DNA of 64,000 bases from Cobetia crustatorum (GTDB lineage Bacteria; Pseudomonadota; Gammaproteobacteria; Pseudomonadales; Halomonadaceae). The stretch is taken from positions 102,340 to 166,339 of the forward strand of contig NZ_JEMF01000039.1 in NCBI RefSeq assembly GCF_000591415.1, in the 5' to 3' direction. The notes beneath the pieces are model-generated. The model was not told the origin of the DNA. It saw only the letters and a list, made by a program, of their open reading frames with translations, and made no database searches. This document shows, piece after piece, positions 17,698 to 31,400 of this stretch. The position numbers were made by a program, and so were the translations under genes. Numbering within the stretch: the stretch's first letter is position 1; every line of letters starts with the position of its first letter.

Positions 17698-19914
17698 GTG
17701 AACGATCGACCTATCTCCTCGCCTGCGCCTTCTCTCAAGGCGCCCGACGCCATCCCGTCGGTGACCGCCCCCGGCATTGTGCCAAAAACGGTACTGGCAC
17801 CACTGGCAGCGCTGGAAGAGGCCAAGCTTGAGTGGGACGACACCGCGCCACAGGCGACGGAGTACGGCGATGTCTATTTCTCGATCCACGATGGCCGCGC
17901 CGAGACAGTGCACGTCTTTCTCGACAGCAATCGGCTGAGTGAGCGCTTTGCAGGCTGGCAGTCTTCGCGTCCCTTCGTGATCGGCGAGACGGGGTTCGGC
18001 ACTGGTCTCAATATCCTGTGTGCTGCCCAACGCTTTCTGGCCACCGCCCCGCCCAAGGCACGCCTGCATATCATCTCGGTGGAAAAACACCCGATGCGCG
18101 CCGATGACCTGCGCCGTGCACTGTCGGCATGGCCGGACCTCGCCTTGCTGGCAGAGACGCTCACCGCACAATGGCCAGCCTCGATATTGGGCGTACACCG
18201 CCTACAACTCGATGCGCGTATCACGCTGGACCTGCATTTCGGTGATGCCGTCGAGCGGCTGTCGCGACTGGAAGGCGGTGTCGATGCCTGGTTCCTTGAT
18301 GGTTTTTCACCGTCGAAGAATCCCGAGATGTGGTCGCCCGAGCTGTTTGCAGCCATGGCTGGCGTATCACGCCCCAGCGCGACCTTCGCCACCTTCACGG
18401 CGGCTGGCTTCGTGCGTCGGGGCTTGCGCGCTGCAGGCTTTGTCTGGCGCAAGGTGGCCGGCCACGGCATGAAGCGCGAGATGATCTGCGGAGAACTGGA
18501 CGAGGTGACCGCCACGGCACGCGCCGAACTGATGGGGCTGCAATCGGATGATGTGCAGGATGAAGTCCCGAATAAAGCATGCGCCATTCGCGGCGCCCTG
18601 CATCCGCTGCGGACCGAACAGCCGTGGACTCAGCCACCCCAGCCAGCCCCTATCACGACCCAGACACGTATCGCGGTACTGGGGGCGGGCATTGCCGGCA
18701 CCAGCTGCGCCGAGGCGCTCGCGCGGCGTGGTTTCACGGTCACGCTTATCGATGCAGAGGCGCCGGGCGCACGCGCGTCGGGTAATTCTCAAGGAGCGCT
18801 CTACGTCAAACTGGCGGCTGAAACCAATCCTGCCAGCCGCTTCCAACTGGCGGCACTGCAGTACAGTCGCCGTTGGCTGGAGCAGCTCGACCCGCAACAG
18901 CGCCTGTGGTCAGCCAGTGGTGTGCTGCAGCTTGCCACCAGCCCACGCGAGCTAAAGCGTCAACAGCGCTTTCTGGAACAGCACTCGCTGCCCGATGCAC
19001 TGGTGAAGGGTGTGAGCGCCGCAGAAGCCAGCCAGCTGGCCGGCAGTGATATCGCCCATGCTGGCCTCTTCTATCCGGTCGCGGGCTGGGTGCGCCCTGC
19101 AGCGCTATGTCAGCACCTTGCTGCGACAGACGGCATACGCTTTCATCAGGCGCGCATTCATGCCATCCGTCAGCAGGATGACGCACAGGGCACGCACTGG
19201 CAGCTGGAAGATAGCGAAGGGCATCATATCGAGGTCGATCAGCTGATCGTCGCGATGGGCGAACGGACTAACCTGCTGGCGCCACTGGCGCATCTACCGC
19301 TGCAGCCGATTCGTGGCCAGGTCAGCGAGATCACGGTGTCAGCCGAACACACGGCCGAACTGCCATCGCTTGATTGCGTGGTCTGCGCTGGCGGCTATAT
19401 CTCGCCTTGCCAGCAGCATGTTGATGGCAGCATGACCTTGAGCTTCGGTGCGACGTTTGCGCCACGTGATGAGGATGAGGCAGTACGCAAGGTGGATCAT
19501 GACGCGAACGTCGCGGAATTGAGAAGCGCCCTGCCCGCCTTCGTCAGTGACTGGGAGCATGCACGCGGAACACCGCTGGAAGCCGATGACTGGCGAGGAC
19601 GCGTCGCCTGGCGCGCCGCCAGCCCCGACAAGAGCCCGCTTGCCGGCCCCGCCCCCGATGCTGACGCATGGCGTACTGACTACGCAGCGCTGGCCTTTGA
19701 TGCCAAGAGACGCGTTCCCCAGCTCAGCGGCGCTCACCTGCCGGGGCTATGGCTGTCCACGGCGCATGGCTCGCGCGGCTTCACGACAGCGCCACTCTGT
19801 GCTGAACTGATCGCCGCCCAGATGTGTGGTGAGCCACTGCCGTTGGAGCGTGAACTGGTCGAGCATCTGCATCCGGGCCGTCGCCTGATCCGCGATATCA
19901 TTCAGCGTCGCTGA
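17698..19914 (+). CDS. mnmC: Bifunctional tRNA 5-methylaminomethyl-2-thiouridine synthase MnmC
   Basis: Completes mnm5s2U34 in tRNA: the C-terminal FAD oxidoreductase removes the carboxymethyl group and the N-terminal methyltransferase methylates the product. 738 residues with a GTG start after AGGAA (five-base spacer). The first 40 residues are a proline-rich extension; the conserved part starts near LEWDDTAPQATEYGDVYFS. SAM-binding GETGFGTGLNIL and the active segment DAWFLDGFSPSKNPEMW lie in the first half. FAD-binding IAVLGAGIAGTSCAEALARRG and ASGNSQGALYVKLA mark the second domain, and WLSTAHGSRGFTTAPLCAELIA the end. Single gene. Confidence 0.95.
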   Translation: MNDRPISSPAPSLKAPDAIPSVTAPGIVPKTVLAPLAALEEAKLEWDDTAPQATEYGDVYFSIHDGRAETVHVFLDSNRLSERFAGWQSSRPFVIGETGFGTGLNILCAAQRFLATAPPKARLHIISVEKHPMRADDLRRALSAWPDLALLAETLTAQWPASILGVHRLQLDARITLDLHFGDAVERLSRLEGGVDAWFLDGFSPSKNPEMWSPELFAAMAGVSRPSATFATFTAAGFVRRGLRAAGFVWRKVAGHGMKREMICGELDEVTATARAELMGLQSDDVQDEVPNKACAIRGALHPLRTEQPWTQPPQPAPITTQTRIAVLGAGIAGTSCAEALARRGFTVTLIDAEAPGARASGNSQGALYVKLAAETNPASRFQLAALQYSRRWLEQLDPQQRLWSASGVLQLATSPRELKRQQRFLEQHSLPDALVKGVSAAEASQLAGSDIAHAGLFYPVAGWVRPAALCQHLAATDGIRFHQARIHAIRQQDDAQGTHWQLEDSEGHHIEVDQLIVAMGERTNLLAPLAHLPLQPIRGQVSEITVSAEHTAELPSLDCVVCAGGYISPCQQHVDGSMTLSFGATFAPRDEDEAVRKVDHDANVAELRSALPAFVSDWEHARGTPLEADDWRGRVAWRAASPDKSPLAGPAPDADAWRTDYAALAFDAKRRVPQLSGAHLPGLWLSTAHGSRGFTTAPLCAELIAAQMCGEPLPLERELVEHLHPGRRLIRDIIQRR

Positions 19915-19952
19915 ACAGGTGGCAGTACGCATGATGCATTGCGCAGTACTGC

Positions 19953-20684
19953 TCAGCACTCGCGACACAAGCGAGCCAACGCCGGACGATCAACGACCTG
20001 GTAGGTGAAGGATGGGCGGCCCACCTGCCCATAGTGAAAGGCTTCACTGAGCAGACTTCGGGTCGCCAGATGGCGCAGATACTTGCGAATGGTGACCCGC
20101 GACATACCGGTAGTGGCCAGCAGCGCCTCGCTGGTGAAGCTGCCCTCATCACGCGGCAAGGCCTGAATGGCGCCCGCGACCAGTGCCAGAGACACCGCCG
20201 TCACTCCCTTGGGCAATCGTCCATCATCGACTGACGGCGCTGCACCTTCCGCTTGAGGGCTAAACAAGCGGTCCAGCTGATGCTGGTTGACCTCGCCGTC
20301 CAGACTGGCCAACTGCTGTCGCCCATGACTGGCCAGTGCCAGTGCCTGCTGAAAACGCGCAAAACTGAACGGTTTGATCAGATAGTCACACACGCCAAGG
20401 GCATGGGCGCTGCGTACGGTCTCTGCCTCACCGGCTGCCGTGATCAAGATTACCTGTATCTCCGGTGCCGCATGACGCCTGAGCCAGCGCAATACCTCAA
20501 GCCCATTGCGACTGCGCAGATAGATATCCAGCAACACCAGATCCACCTCTTCCGCGGCCAGCACATCGAGTGCCGACGCAACGTCCTCGCATTGGGCGAC
20601 CAGACGCATGCCTGCGACACGATTGAGATATTCGACGTTGAGACGCATGACCATAGGGTCATCTTCGACGATCAACACACGCAT
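19953..20684 (-). CDS. CitB/DcuR-family response regulator
   Basis: 243-residue response regulator of the type that pairs with CitA/DcuS-like carboxylate sensors. Start at the ATG of MRVLIVEDDPM, which has a GGAG upstream inside the end of the kinase gene. Receiver about 1-120 with phospho-acceptor D53 (LVLLDIYL) and K near 104 (YLIKPFSF). The C-terminal half (about 165-243) holds a winged-helix-like DNA-binding region, including FTSEALLATTGMSRVTIRKYLRHLATRSLL. The kinase gene ends five bases upstream, so they form one operon. The likely target is the 2-HCT symporter gene transcribed divergently at 22738. Confidence 0.9.
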   Translation of the reverse strand: MRVLIVEDDPMVMRLNVEYLNRVAGMRLVAQCEDVASALDVLAAEEVDLVLLDIYLRSRNGLEVLRWLRRHAAPEIQVILITAAGEAETVRSAHALGVCDYLIKPFSFARFQQALALASHGRQQLASLDGEVNQHQLDRLFSPQAEGAAPSVDDGRLPKGVTAVSLALVAGAIQALPRDEGSFTSEALLATTGMSRVTIRKYLRHLATRSLLSEAFHYGQVGRPSFTYQVVDRPALARLCREC

Positions 20685-20688
20685 ACGC

Positions 20689-22541
20689 TCAGGCTCCGAG
20701 GTCAGGCTGGTCAGAAAATCGCTGCGACTCAGACAGCAGCGGACAGGATGGTTGAGGACAGGGCAACGCCAGCTCGACAAGGGTACCGCCGCCGGGCAGT
20801 GAGTATAAATGCCACTCTCCGCCGCGTGTCGTCACGATGTCATGCACCAGCGCCAGCCCCAATCCGCGGCCTTCGCCGCGACTGCTGACACCGGCCTCGC
20901 GTGCTCTCTCCAATAGAGCGGGCGGCATGCCGGGGCCATTGTCAGCCACGCTGATCAACAACTGCACCTCCGCGGGTGCCGTCGAGGATTCCAGCATCAG
21001 ACTGAGCGTGACACGCGGGGGTGCCTCTTGCGTGTCCTTGCATGCGCCCCCTCGTTCGCTCTCCAGCGCCTCAAAGGCGTTATCGAGCAGGTTGCCGATC
21101 ACGCTGACCAGATCATGACTCAGGCTAGATTCCAGCACCGGAAGATGGGGAGTCGCGTTTGTCTCATGCGTACGCTCACCCTCAGTCTCAAGTGCGCTCT
21201 CAAGCTCGACCGTCAAGATGATGCTGCGTTCACGGGCTTCGCTGTGCTTGCCAATCAGCAACCCCGCCAGTAGTGGATCAGCAATCTGCTCGGCAGCGGG
21301 GGTGTCGGCAGGCAATTCGTGCTCAACCAACACCGCCAAATACTCACGCAGGCCGACCAGGTCGCCCATATAGGTCAGGCCTGACAGCACATGCAGACGA
21401 TTGCGGAATTCATGGCGCGAGGCACGTAGCGCTTCGGCTTGGCGACGTACACCGGTCAGCTCCTCGGCGAGACGCTGCATGCGGTCATGCTCACGCAGTA
21501 CCAGAACGCCCCCCATCAACTGCTCGCCATCACGCACCAGCTGACAGCGCACCAGCAAGCGCTGGCCACCATGGCTGACGCGCCGCGCGGCATCCGGTAC
21601 TGCTACTGACTGCCCCGCCAGTTGCTCGGTCATGCCGGTGCCCGGCAGCCCATCATCAAGCATCTCACCGAGCGCCAACGGAGGGACCAACAATCCGTGT
21701 GCAGCAGCATTGATCAACGTGATACGCCCTGTGGGGTCCACGACAATGATGCCTTCCTCCAGGCTGGCCAGCACTGCCTGATGCTCCTCGACCAATCGCG
21801 CGATGGCTACTGGCTCCAGTCCCTTGAGCTGTCGACGCAGGTAGCGGGCCAACCCCAGGGCGCCCAGCGTACCAAAGAGCATCAACACCCCCAGTCCCAG
21901 CAATAACTGGCGCTTTTCACTGGCGAGACGACGCCCCAGTGATTCCAGCGTGATACCGATGGCTACCGCACCGATAACCGCAGGTTCCCGTCAGCGATCG
22001 AGGGGAGTGTGACAGGGGCAAAGCTCCTCAAGCTTTCACCAAGACTGCCACGCGACTCAGAGAGATAGGTCGCGCCCGCCAGCGCCTGTCGCTCATCGCC
22101 GCCTTGAAACGACTGGCCGATCCGCGCAGGGTCGGGATGCGACAGCCGGAGTCCGTCAGGACGCATCACCACGATGAAATCGACACCATTTTCACGCCGT
22201 AAACGCTCGATGTGATTCGCGAGCGGGCTGGCCGCGGACGGCCGAGCGGTGCTGGAGTCCGATGCCATCAGCGCTGCCCGCACCTCAGGCAAGCGTGCAA
22301 TATGCTGGGTCAGCGCAGCAATACGCCGGCCCTGAATGTCGTGCTGTGTGCGCTCCAGTTGAGCGCTGAACAACCAGGCCGCCACGACCAGGCTCACGAT
22401 CACCATGCTAGCCGCCAGCAATGAAGTGAGCGTGCTCAGGCTCGGTTGAGGATGACGCAACACATCAAGCAGCTCATTTGCACCCTTGGTGGCATGGTCA
22501 ATTTCACCACGCCGTGAACCGTCATCGCCGCGCACTTTCAT
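20689..22541 (-). pseudogene. CitA/DcuS-family sensor histidine kinase, reading frame broken by a one-base shift
   Basis: Two abutting frames make up one kinase. The upstream part (22541 to 21963) gives a TM near LAASMVIVSLVVAAWLF and a periplasmic PAS-like sensor with GVDFIVVMRPDGLRLSHPDP, then meets a TAG. The second frame resumes with VIGAVAIGITLESLGRR, the expected end of that sensor, then TM2, a cytoplasmic PAS (EEGIIVVDPTGRITLINAAA), an SpoB-type H box (RHEFRNRLHVLSGL) and an ATPase domain (GNLLDNAFEAL, ADNGPGMPP, GEGRGLGLALVHD). One missing base near 21983, such as C in AAC(C)CTGCG, would rejoin them as ADGNPAVIGAV. Whether this is a true inactivation or a base-calling error cannot be told here. 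The start is uncertain; I use the ATG of MKVRGDDG. Confidence 0.85.
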
Positions 22542-22737
22542 AAGTTTCAAAAGGCTTTTTTTAGTTCGCAAAACTTGGCCCTCGGGGCGTACGCCGTAAG
22601 CTCGCCTGTGACGAGTCTCCGTCTCACGTGCACTGTGACACGAGAGACGAATGTCCTTCCTGATCGTGATGCCACGCCTGCGCATCACGGCATAACAATA
22701 CGTCCTGCGGCATGTCCACGCAGGATGAGGAGCACGC

Positions 22738-24048
22738 ATGACAAACGCCACTCAGGCCGCCTCAGCCTCGCCTACCGTTGAGGCCTCTCGTCCCGGGATG
22801 CAGATCTTCGGCATGTCCCTGCCGATGTTTGCCTTACCGCTACTGGTGCTGATCGGTGCCATCGCCTCGGATACCCTGCCCACTGGCATGATCGGTGCGC
22901 TGTTGGTCATGATGATTCTCGGTGAGTTGCTCGGCTTTCTCGGCGACCGCCTGCCGATCATCAGCAGCTATCTGGGCGGCGGTGCCATCCTCGCCATCTT
23001 CGGTGCCGCAACCTTGATCTATATGGGCTGGCTACCACAGGACGTCTCAGCCAATGTCAGCGAGTTCATGAAAGCCGGCGGCTTCCTCAACTTCTACATC
23101 GCGGCACTGATTACCGGCAGCATCCTCGGCATGGACTCCCGCGTGCTGGTCAAGGTCGGGGCGCGCTTCGCTCTGCCGCTGCTGTGCTCCGTGCTGTTCG
23201 CGGCGCTGTTTGCGATGTTGGTCGGCTGGATCATGGGCTTCTCGCCCAAGGACGCGGTGATGATCATCGCACTGCCCATCATGGGGGGCGGCATGGGTGC
23301 TGGTGCCGTGCCGATGAGCCAGATCTACGAGCAGCTATTGGGACAACCCGCCAGCTACTACATCTCGATTCTGGTGCCGGCACTGGCACTGGGTAATGTC
23401 TTCGCCATCATCATTGCTGGCCTGCTCAACGGCCTTGGCAAGCGCTTCCCATCCCTCACCGGCGGTGGCCAGATGATGCCGGGCGTCGAGGTACGTGAAG
23501 AGAAGAGCGCACCTGATCTTTCCCAGCTGGGCATCGGCATGGTGATCGCCATGAGCTTCTTCGTCGCCAGCCAGATCATCGGCAAGGTCATCCCGCTGCA
23601 CCCATATGCGCTGATGATCATCGCCGTGGCAGTGCTCAAGTGCGCCAACCTGGTGCCGGAAAGCATCAATCAGGCCGCCGCCCAGTGGTTCCGCTTCGTG
23701 GCCGGCAACTGGACCTTCGCGTTACTGTTCGGCATTGGCGTGGCCTACACCGACCTCGGTCAGGTAATCGATGCCATTACCATCACCTACGTAGTGATCG
23801 TGTTCGGGGTTGTCGCAGGCGCAGCCTTCGGCGCCGGTATCGTCGGCAAGCTGGTCGGCTTCTACCCCATCGAATCAGCCATCACTGCCGGGCTGTGTAT
23901 GGCCAACATGGGCGGTACCGGTGACGTCGCCGTACTGTCGGCCGCCAATCGCATGCAGCTGATGCCTTTCGCCCAGATTTCTTCTCGCCTGGGCGGCGCG
24001 CTGATTCTGCTGATCTCGAGTCTGGTCGTGCCGATGTGGTTCGCGTAG
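22738..24048 (+). CDS. 2-hydroxycarboxylate transporter family (citrate/malate:cation symporter)
   Basis: Secondary transporter of the 2-HCT family (CitS, MleP, CimH relatives), inner membrane, 436 residues with about eleven spans. Start ATG with GAGGAG upstream. Family features: a soluble N terminus, the two inverted halves each with a GGxG-type reentrant loop (IMGGGMGAGAVPMSQIY in the first, AGLCMANMGGTGDVAVLSAANRM in the second), and the C-terminal arginine region (SSRLGGALILL). The divergent CitA/CitB-type two-component genes suggest substrate-induced expression by a di- or tricarboxylate. The kinase of that system appears frame-broken. Exact substrate unknown. Confidence 0.93.
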   Translation: MTNATQAASASPTVEASRPGMQIFGMSLPMFALPLLVLIGAIASDTLPTGMIGALLVMMILGELLGFLGDRLPIISSYLGGGAILAIFGAATLIYMGWLPQDVSANVSEFMKAGGFLNFYIAALITGSILGMDSRVLVKVGARFALPLLCSVLFAALFAMLVGWIMGFSPKDAVMIIALPIMGGGMGAGAVPMSQIYEQLLGQPASYYISILVPALALGNVFAIIIAGLLNGLGKRFPSLTGGGQMMPGVEVREEKSAPDLSQLGIGMVIAMSFFVASQIIGKVIPLHPYALMIIAVAVLKCANLVPESINQAAAQWFRFVAGNWTFALLFGIGVAYTDLGQVIDAITITYVVIVFGVVAGAAFGAGIVGKLVGFYPIESAITAGLCMANMGGTGDVAVLSAANRMQLMPFAQISSRLGGALILLISSLVVPMWFA

Positions 24049-24090
24049 CACTTTTCTACGCTTATCTGCTTCACGGTAACACCACTCACG

Positions 24091-24128
24091 ACAACGGCCC
24101 TGGCTCACGCCAGGGCCGTTGTCGGTTT
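24091..24128 (+). terminator. Intrinsic terminator of the 2-HCT symporter gene
   Basis: Perfect 14-bp stem ACAACGGCCCTGGC, loop TCAC, GCCAGGGCCGTTGT, followed by CGGTTTTA. Confidence 0.85.
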
Positions 24129-24190
24129 TAAGACATGGCTCAGAGATGACTCAGCTATTGTTCAAGCGTGAATCAGGCTACGGACTCTAC

Positions 24191-24493
24191 TCAGTCACCT
24201 TCTTCCTCATCATCTGCCAACTGGCGACCGAAAGACTGCCATTGCTCCAGCGTCATCACTTCGGTGGATTCAGTACCGATGTCGTGGACGATCAGCAACT
24301 TGCCGCGTGATAGCTGACCTTCCAGCTCCGCGACCCAACCCGCCATGCCTTCCCCCACATCAGTGGTGTCGTAGCCCTGACGGGTGACAAAGGTCTCCAG
24401 CAAGGCACGGCGTGTCTCAGCGGGCAGCATGCGTGACGGTACCTCGATGAAACGCTCGCGCGGGTCCATCTGGTCGAGTGGCATCTGACTCAT
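24191..24493 (-). CDS. UPF0270 (YheU-like) family protein
   Basis: Small protein of about 100 residues. I start it at the ATG of MSQMPLDQMDPRERF because a perfect AGGAGG lies five bases upstream. A longer frame begins at 24574 ([11 protein letters not shown]), overlapping the ligA stop, and would add 27 residues. The conserved part runs from FIEVPSRMLPAETRRALLETFVTRQGYDTTD to LLIVHDIGTESTEVMTLEQW, which matches the YheU pattern (V.P..L...TL..L.E.FV.REGTDYG; ...VLVW...TE...I....). Function unknown. It follows ligA closely and is probably the last gene of that transcript; the end is acidic (DDEEEGD). Confidence 0.8.
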   Translation of the reverse strand: MSQMPLDQMDPRERFIEVPSRMLPAETRRALLETFVTRQGYDTTDVGEGMAGWVAELEGQLSRGKLLIVHDIGTESTEVMTLEQWQSFGRQLADDEEEGD

Positions 24494-24570
24494 GGGCACC
24501 TCCTGATCATGGGTGGCGCTGTGGGAAGAGACAGGGAGTTCCTGTAGCGGCTCATTCAGCGTATCCGTAC

Positions 24571-26931
<2,361 letters not shown>

Positions 26932-28179
26932 TCAATTGGCTTGATAGCGGTGCAGACGATTGCGGCGTTCGAATTCGTGTACCTGCTGGCGCTTGAACTC
27001 GATGGTCTGCGCGGTCATCACGCTATGGTTCTCGTCTTTCAGCTCACCGCCCAGGCGACGTACCAGCAACATGGCGATCTCGACCATTGTCTCGAACGCA
27101 GCAGACGTATCGTCTGCACCTGGCAGCGGCATCAGGAAGGTCACACCATCCAGCTGACTATCGACCATCTCTTCAGGATCGAAGATACCCGGCTTGACTA
27201 CATTGGCCATCGCAAACTGCAGCGGGCTGTCTTCACTTTCCTCTTCATGGCGCAAGAACAGCCCCATGTTGGAATGACGCAGACCACAGGCCAGTGATAC
27301 ACCCAGCACATCCTCGCCGCTGAAACCTGAATCACCACGCGCCATCACGGAAATGATAATGACTTCACTGGCATCCGCCAGCATGTCGCGGGCTAGCCCA
27401 TCATCGACCTTGTTGCGCTCGGCACGAATCACCAGCGGATGACGCTCATCGACAGATTCACTCTCTTCTTCTTGCGCAGTGGCGCTAGAAGAAGACTCCG
27501 TTTCAAGTATCGGCTCTTTACGAGAAGAGGTCGTGCTGGCATCAGGCATGTCCGATGCCGACGCGGTCGAGCCTTCTGTCTCCGGAATCTCTGCCATCGG
27601 CTCGATATTATCGGCCCGCGAAGCAGAGATGCTCACATCGTCTTCAGATTCATGCGAGACGGCATCATGATCGGCGGGGTCGCCTTGTTCATCATGCAGC
27701 GCTGGTTCACGGTGAACGGTATCTTCTTCATCTTCACGGCGCGCACTCAAGCTGGCGGTCACGTCACGCATCGACTGACTGGCGCGCGCACCGAACGCCG
27801 CAGCACGTTGGCCAAGGCCCTTGCGCTCCGGTGATTCACGTCGCTCCATACGCTCCGCGGGACGACTCGGCTGAGTCACCCGCGATGCCTTGATACCGTG
27901 AGCATTATCGAGCACAGAATCGTCTTCCTCTGCCTCGTCATGCTGCTCAGTATCACCGATCACCCGGTAACCGCCGTTCGGCAGCTCCCAGTTGTCGCGT
28001 TTATCCACTACTACGTCTTCTTCTCCCGCAGCCGCATCTGCAGCATCGGTAGAATCCATCGTACCCACTCTATCTAGACGGGGTACTCGACGTTGACGCT
28101 GGAGCCGACGCACACCGTCAACGACGATGATTGCGACCAGCACCAACCCCAACAAGATGAGCCACTCTCTCAATTCCAT
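26932..28179 (-). CDS. zipA: Cell division protein ZipA
   Basis: Membrane anchor of the FtsZ ring, bitopic inner-membrane protein. 415 residues. The N terminus MELREWLILLGLVLVAIIVVD is the short periplasmic end plus TM helix typical of ZipA. A basic stretch (RRLQRQRRVPRL) comes next, then a long disordered linker rich in D, E, S and R (about 45-265). The C-terminal FtsZ-binding domain (about 270-415) includes VIIISVMARGDSGFSGEDVL, CGLRHSNMGLFLRHEE, QFAMANVVKPGIFDPEEM, and FLMPLPGADDTSAAFETM. The linker is longer than in E. coli (328 residues total). Downstream of smc, 259 bases away. Confidence 0.95.
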   Translation of the reverse strand: MELREWLILLGLVLVAIIVVDGVRRLQRQRRVPRLDRVGTMDSTDAADAAAGEEDVVVDKRDNWELPNGGYRVIGDTEQHDEAEEDDSVLDNAHGIKASRVTQPSRPAERMERRESPERKGLGQRAAAFGARASQSMRDVTASLSARREDEEDTVHREPALHDEQGDPADHDAVSHESEDDVSISASRADNIEPMAEIPETEGSTASASDMPDASTTSSRKEPILETESSSSATAQEEESESVDERHPLVIRAERNKVDDGLARDMLADASEVIIISVMARGDSGFSGEDVLGVSLACGLRHSNMGLFLRHEEESEDSPLQFAMANVVKPGIFDPEEMVDSQLDGVTFLMPLPGADDTSAAFETMVEIAMLLVRRLGGELKDENHSVMTAQTIEFKRQQVHEFERRNRLHRYQAN

Positions 28180-28438
28180 GGGTCATTAGCCTGTTTGCTT
28201 GGGCACCATGCACGTAAACAGCATAGCGCGATTGCAGAAAAAGGGGACATTATTCGAATGTCAATCCTGTGGTGGTGACCTACGCAATCGCCCTTCAATT
28301 ATCCCTGACTGACACTATGACGCAAAGTCGTAGTGCTTTCGATCACTCCGTGCAACAAGATTTTGCCAACTAGGCCGCAAGTCCGGCTACTGGCTGCCGT
28401 GCGTGAGGATGACCTTGCCCTCTTGCACGGCTTTTATC

Positions 28439-31400
28439 TCAGGCTTCGGCGAGTACCGCAGCTTCTTCTATCCCTACAGAGACCAGTCGCGAGACACCTG
28501 GTTCCTGCATGGTAACGCCCATAAGCCGATCTGCCGCTTCCATCGCTATCTTGTTATGCGTGATATAGATGAACTGTACGCTTTCTGACATCTCTTTCAC
28601 CAGTCTGGCATAACGGCCAACGTTCGCATCATCCAGCGGCGCATCAACTTCATCAAGCATACAGAATGGCGCCGGATTGAGCTGGAAGATAGCGAACACC
28701 AATGCAAGTGCTGTCAGTGCTTTCTCGCCTCCTGACAGAAGATGGATGGTGGAGTTTTTCTTGCCGGGAGGACGCGCCATGATCGCGACTCCCGTCTCCA
28801 GCAAATCATCGCCTGTCAGCGTCAACCACGCGGCCCCACCACCGAAGATCTTCGGGAAAAGCGTCTGGATTCCGGCATTGACCTTGTCGAAGGTATCCTT
28901 GAATCGCACCCGTGTTTCCTGATCAATCTTACGGATGGCACGCTCGAGCGTTTCCAACGCTTCGGTCAGCTCGGCATGCTGAGCCTCAAGGTAGTTACGG
29001 CGCTCAGCCTGCTGGTCGTATTCCTCGATGGCCGCCAGGTTGATAGCGCCAAGCCGCTTGATGCGCTCACCAACCTGCTCGAGGTTATGGCTCCAGGCAG
29101 ACTCGGTGGCATTGGGGTCAAGACCGTCTTCGAGAAGGCTCGTTGCGGTCTCGTCATAGCCCAGCTCCACCAGCTGTTCATCCTGCGCATCGGCCTTAAG
29201 TGTCAATGCCTGCACCTGCATGCGCCCTTCTTCGAGCCGCTGACGGATGCCTTCCAGATTACGTTCATGGGTCTGGCGCGACTGCTCTGCCTGACGCATC
29301 TGTTCGACTAATTCATGAGTCTTATCACGACAGGCGTTTAGCTTGGTTTCTTGATAAAGCCGAGTTTCGAGCAACATTTCGAGCTGCTCACGCTCTTCTT
29401 CCTGCGGCAACGTCGTTTCTTCACGGCTGGCTTCAAGCAATTCGATTCGCTCTGCCAGCTTTTCGCGCTGTTCGCTCGCACGCGCACGCTGACCCTGCAT
29501 GCCATCGCGCTCAGTCACCAGGCGCTGGCGCTCCATGTCGAGACGGCTGACCTGTTCACGCGCCGGTGCCTGCTGTGCACGTAATCCAGCCAGTGCACTT
29601 TGGTGATCGCGTCGCGACTGCTCCAGCGTCTCACGTGCCTGTGCATTGTTCTCGACCGACTCCAGCGTCTGCTGCCAGCGCTCGCGGGCTTCTTCGAGCG
29701 CCAGCGCGTGGCCCTCACGTGTCTCTGCCAGCTGTGCGAGCTCTTCATCGAGCTCACGCGCACGACCATCAACATGCTCAAGGCGACTGGCGAGCCCCGC
29801 TTCCTTGAGGCTCAGCTCACGCTGGCGTTCACCCAGCTCACGCTCCTCGACACGCAGATTTTCGAGCGCAGCCTCGGCGACAGCAATCTGCTCGGAGGCT
29901 TCTGCCAGCCGTGCCTCAATGTCCTCAAGACGGGCATCCAGTGCCTCTAGCTCCAGCGTGACCTGCTCAAGACGCGAACGCTGAGCAATCACGCTGTCAG
30001 CACGTTCACCGGCAACCTGACGGCGGCTCCAGCCACGGCCTAACCACAGGCCATCAGGCGTCAACACACTCTCATGAGCCGCCAGTGAGTCACGTTGCTG
30101 CCAGGCGGCTGCCTGCGTCTCGACGCACTGGATAGTGGCCAGCCAGCCATTCAGTGCCGCAGCACCACTGATACGCGCAGCCAGTGTGCCCGTCGGTGCA
30201 GCCTCAGCACTGGCCGTCTCGACCATCGACAGTTCGCCACCGGGCAGCGCCGCCAGCAATTCTGACAGCGACCCTGCCAGCGGCGACTGATCAGCACTCG
30301 CCATGCGAGCACGCAGGAAAGGCCCCAGCACCCAGGCACTGGCAGACTCCCAGCCAGTATCGACCTCCAGCCCTTCGGCCAGCGCAGGTGCCTGTGACAG
30401 ACCATGTGCTTCCAGATGCGCGGCCAGTGAGTCATCGTCATCACGCAACGCGGCCTCTATCAGCGCTTCAAGCGAGGCCTTCTCGCCTTGCAGCACATTA
30501 CGCCGCTGGCGCAACTGGTCACGTTCGGCGTCCAGTGCCAGCCGATTGGCTTGCGCCTGTTCGCGCGTTTCACTGGCCTGCTCGCGGCGTGACTCGAGAG
30601 ATTCTCCCTGGAGCATCACCTCATCGAGTTGCTCACGGAGCTCCTCGCGGGCCTCACGCAGTTCTGCCACATCTGGCAACTCGCCGAGCTGTTGACGGCG
30701 ACGCTCGCGCTGACGCTCCGCTTCACCAATTGCGCTTTCCAGACGCTGAATCTCGCTCTGGGCACGCTCAGCACCACGTTGCGCCTCGTTATCTGCCTGG
30801 CTGAAACGCTCCCACTCACTTTGACTGTCCTGACGCCGCTCTTCGGCTTCTTCCAGTGACAGCTCAAGCCCTTCGAGCGTCTCGCGCGCCATCTCAAGCT
30901 CGGGTGCAATGTCCTCAAGACGTGCGTCGATCATCTCCAGACGCTCGCCATCCTCGCCCTCGATACGCTGCACATCGCTGAGTTCGCGACGTGCGACTTC
31001 AAGGTCTGCCGCCAGCTGCTGCTCACGCGTACGGGCGTGCTCCAGGCTTTGCTCGAGACGCGCGATCTTGGCCCCCGTCTCGTAAAAGGCCGCCTGATGA
31101 ACTTCCAACTCACCCGCGAGTTCATCGTGCTGGTAGCGCTGTTCTTCCAACTGACTTTCGCACTGACGTTGGCCGAGAATCTCGCGCTCGACGCCAGTTT
31201 CCAGTTCGGTGACACGAGATTGCTGATCGCGCTGCTGTGCCCGCAACCCACGACGGCGCAGCACAGCCAGTTCACCCTTGAGGCGATATTCGTCCTGTTT
31301 GAGCGTCTGATAGCGCCGCGCCGCTTCGGCCTGACGCTTGAGGCGCTCGAGCTGTTTGTCGAGTTCCTCACGCAGATCATCAAGGCGCTCCATGTTCTCC

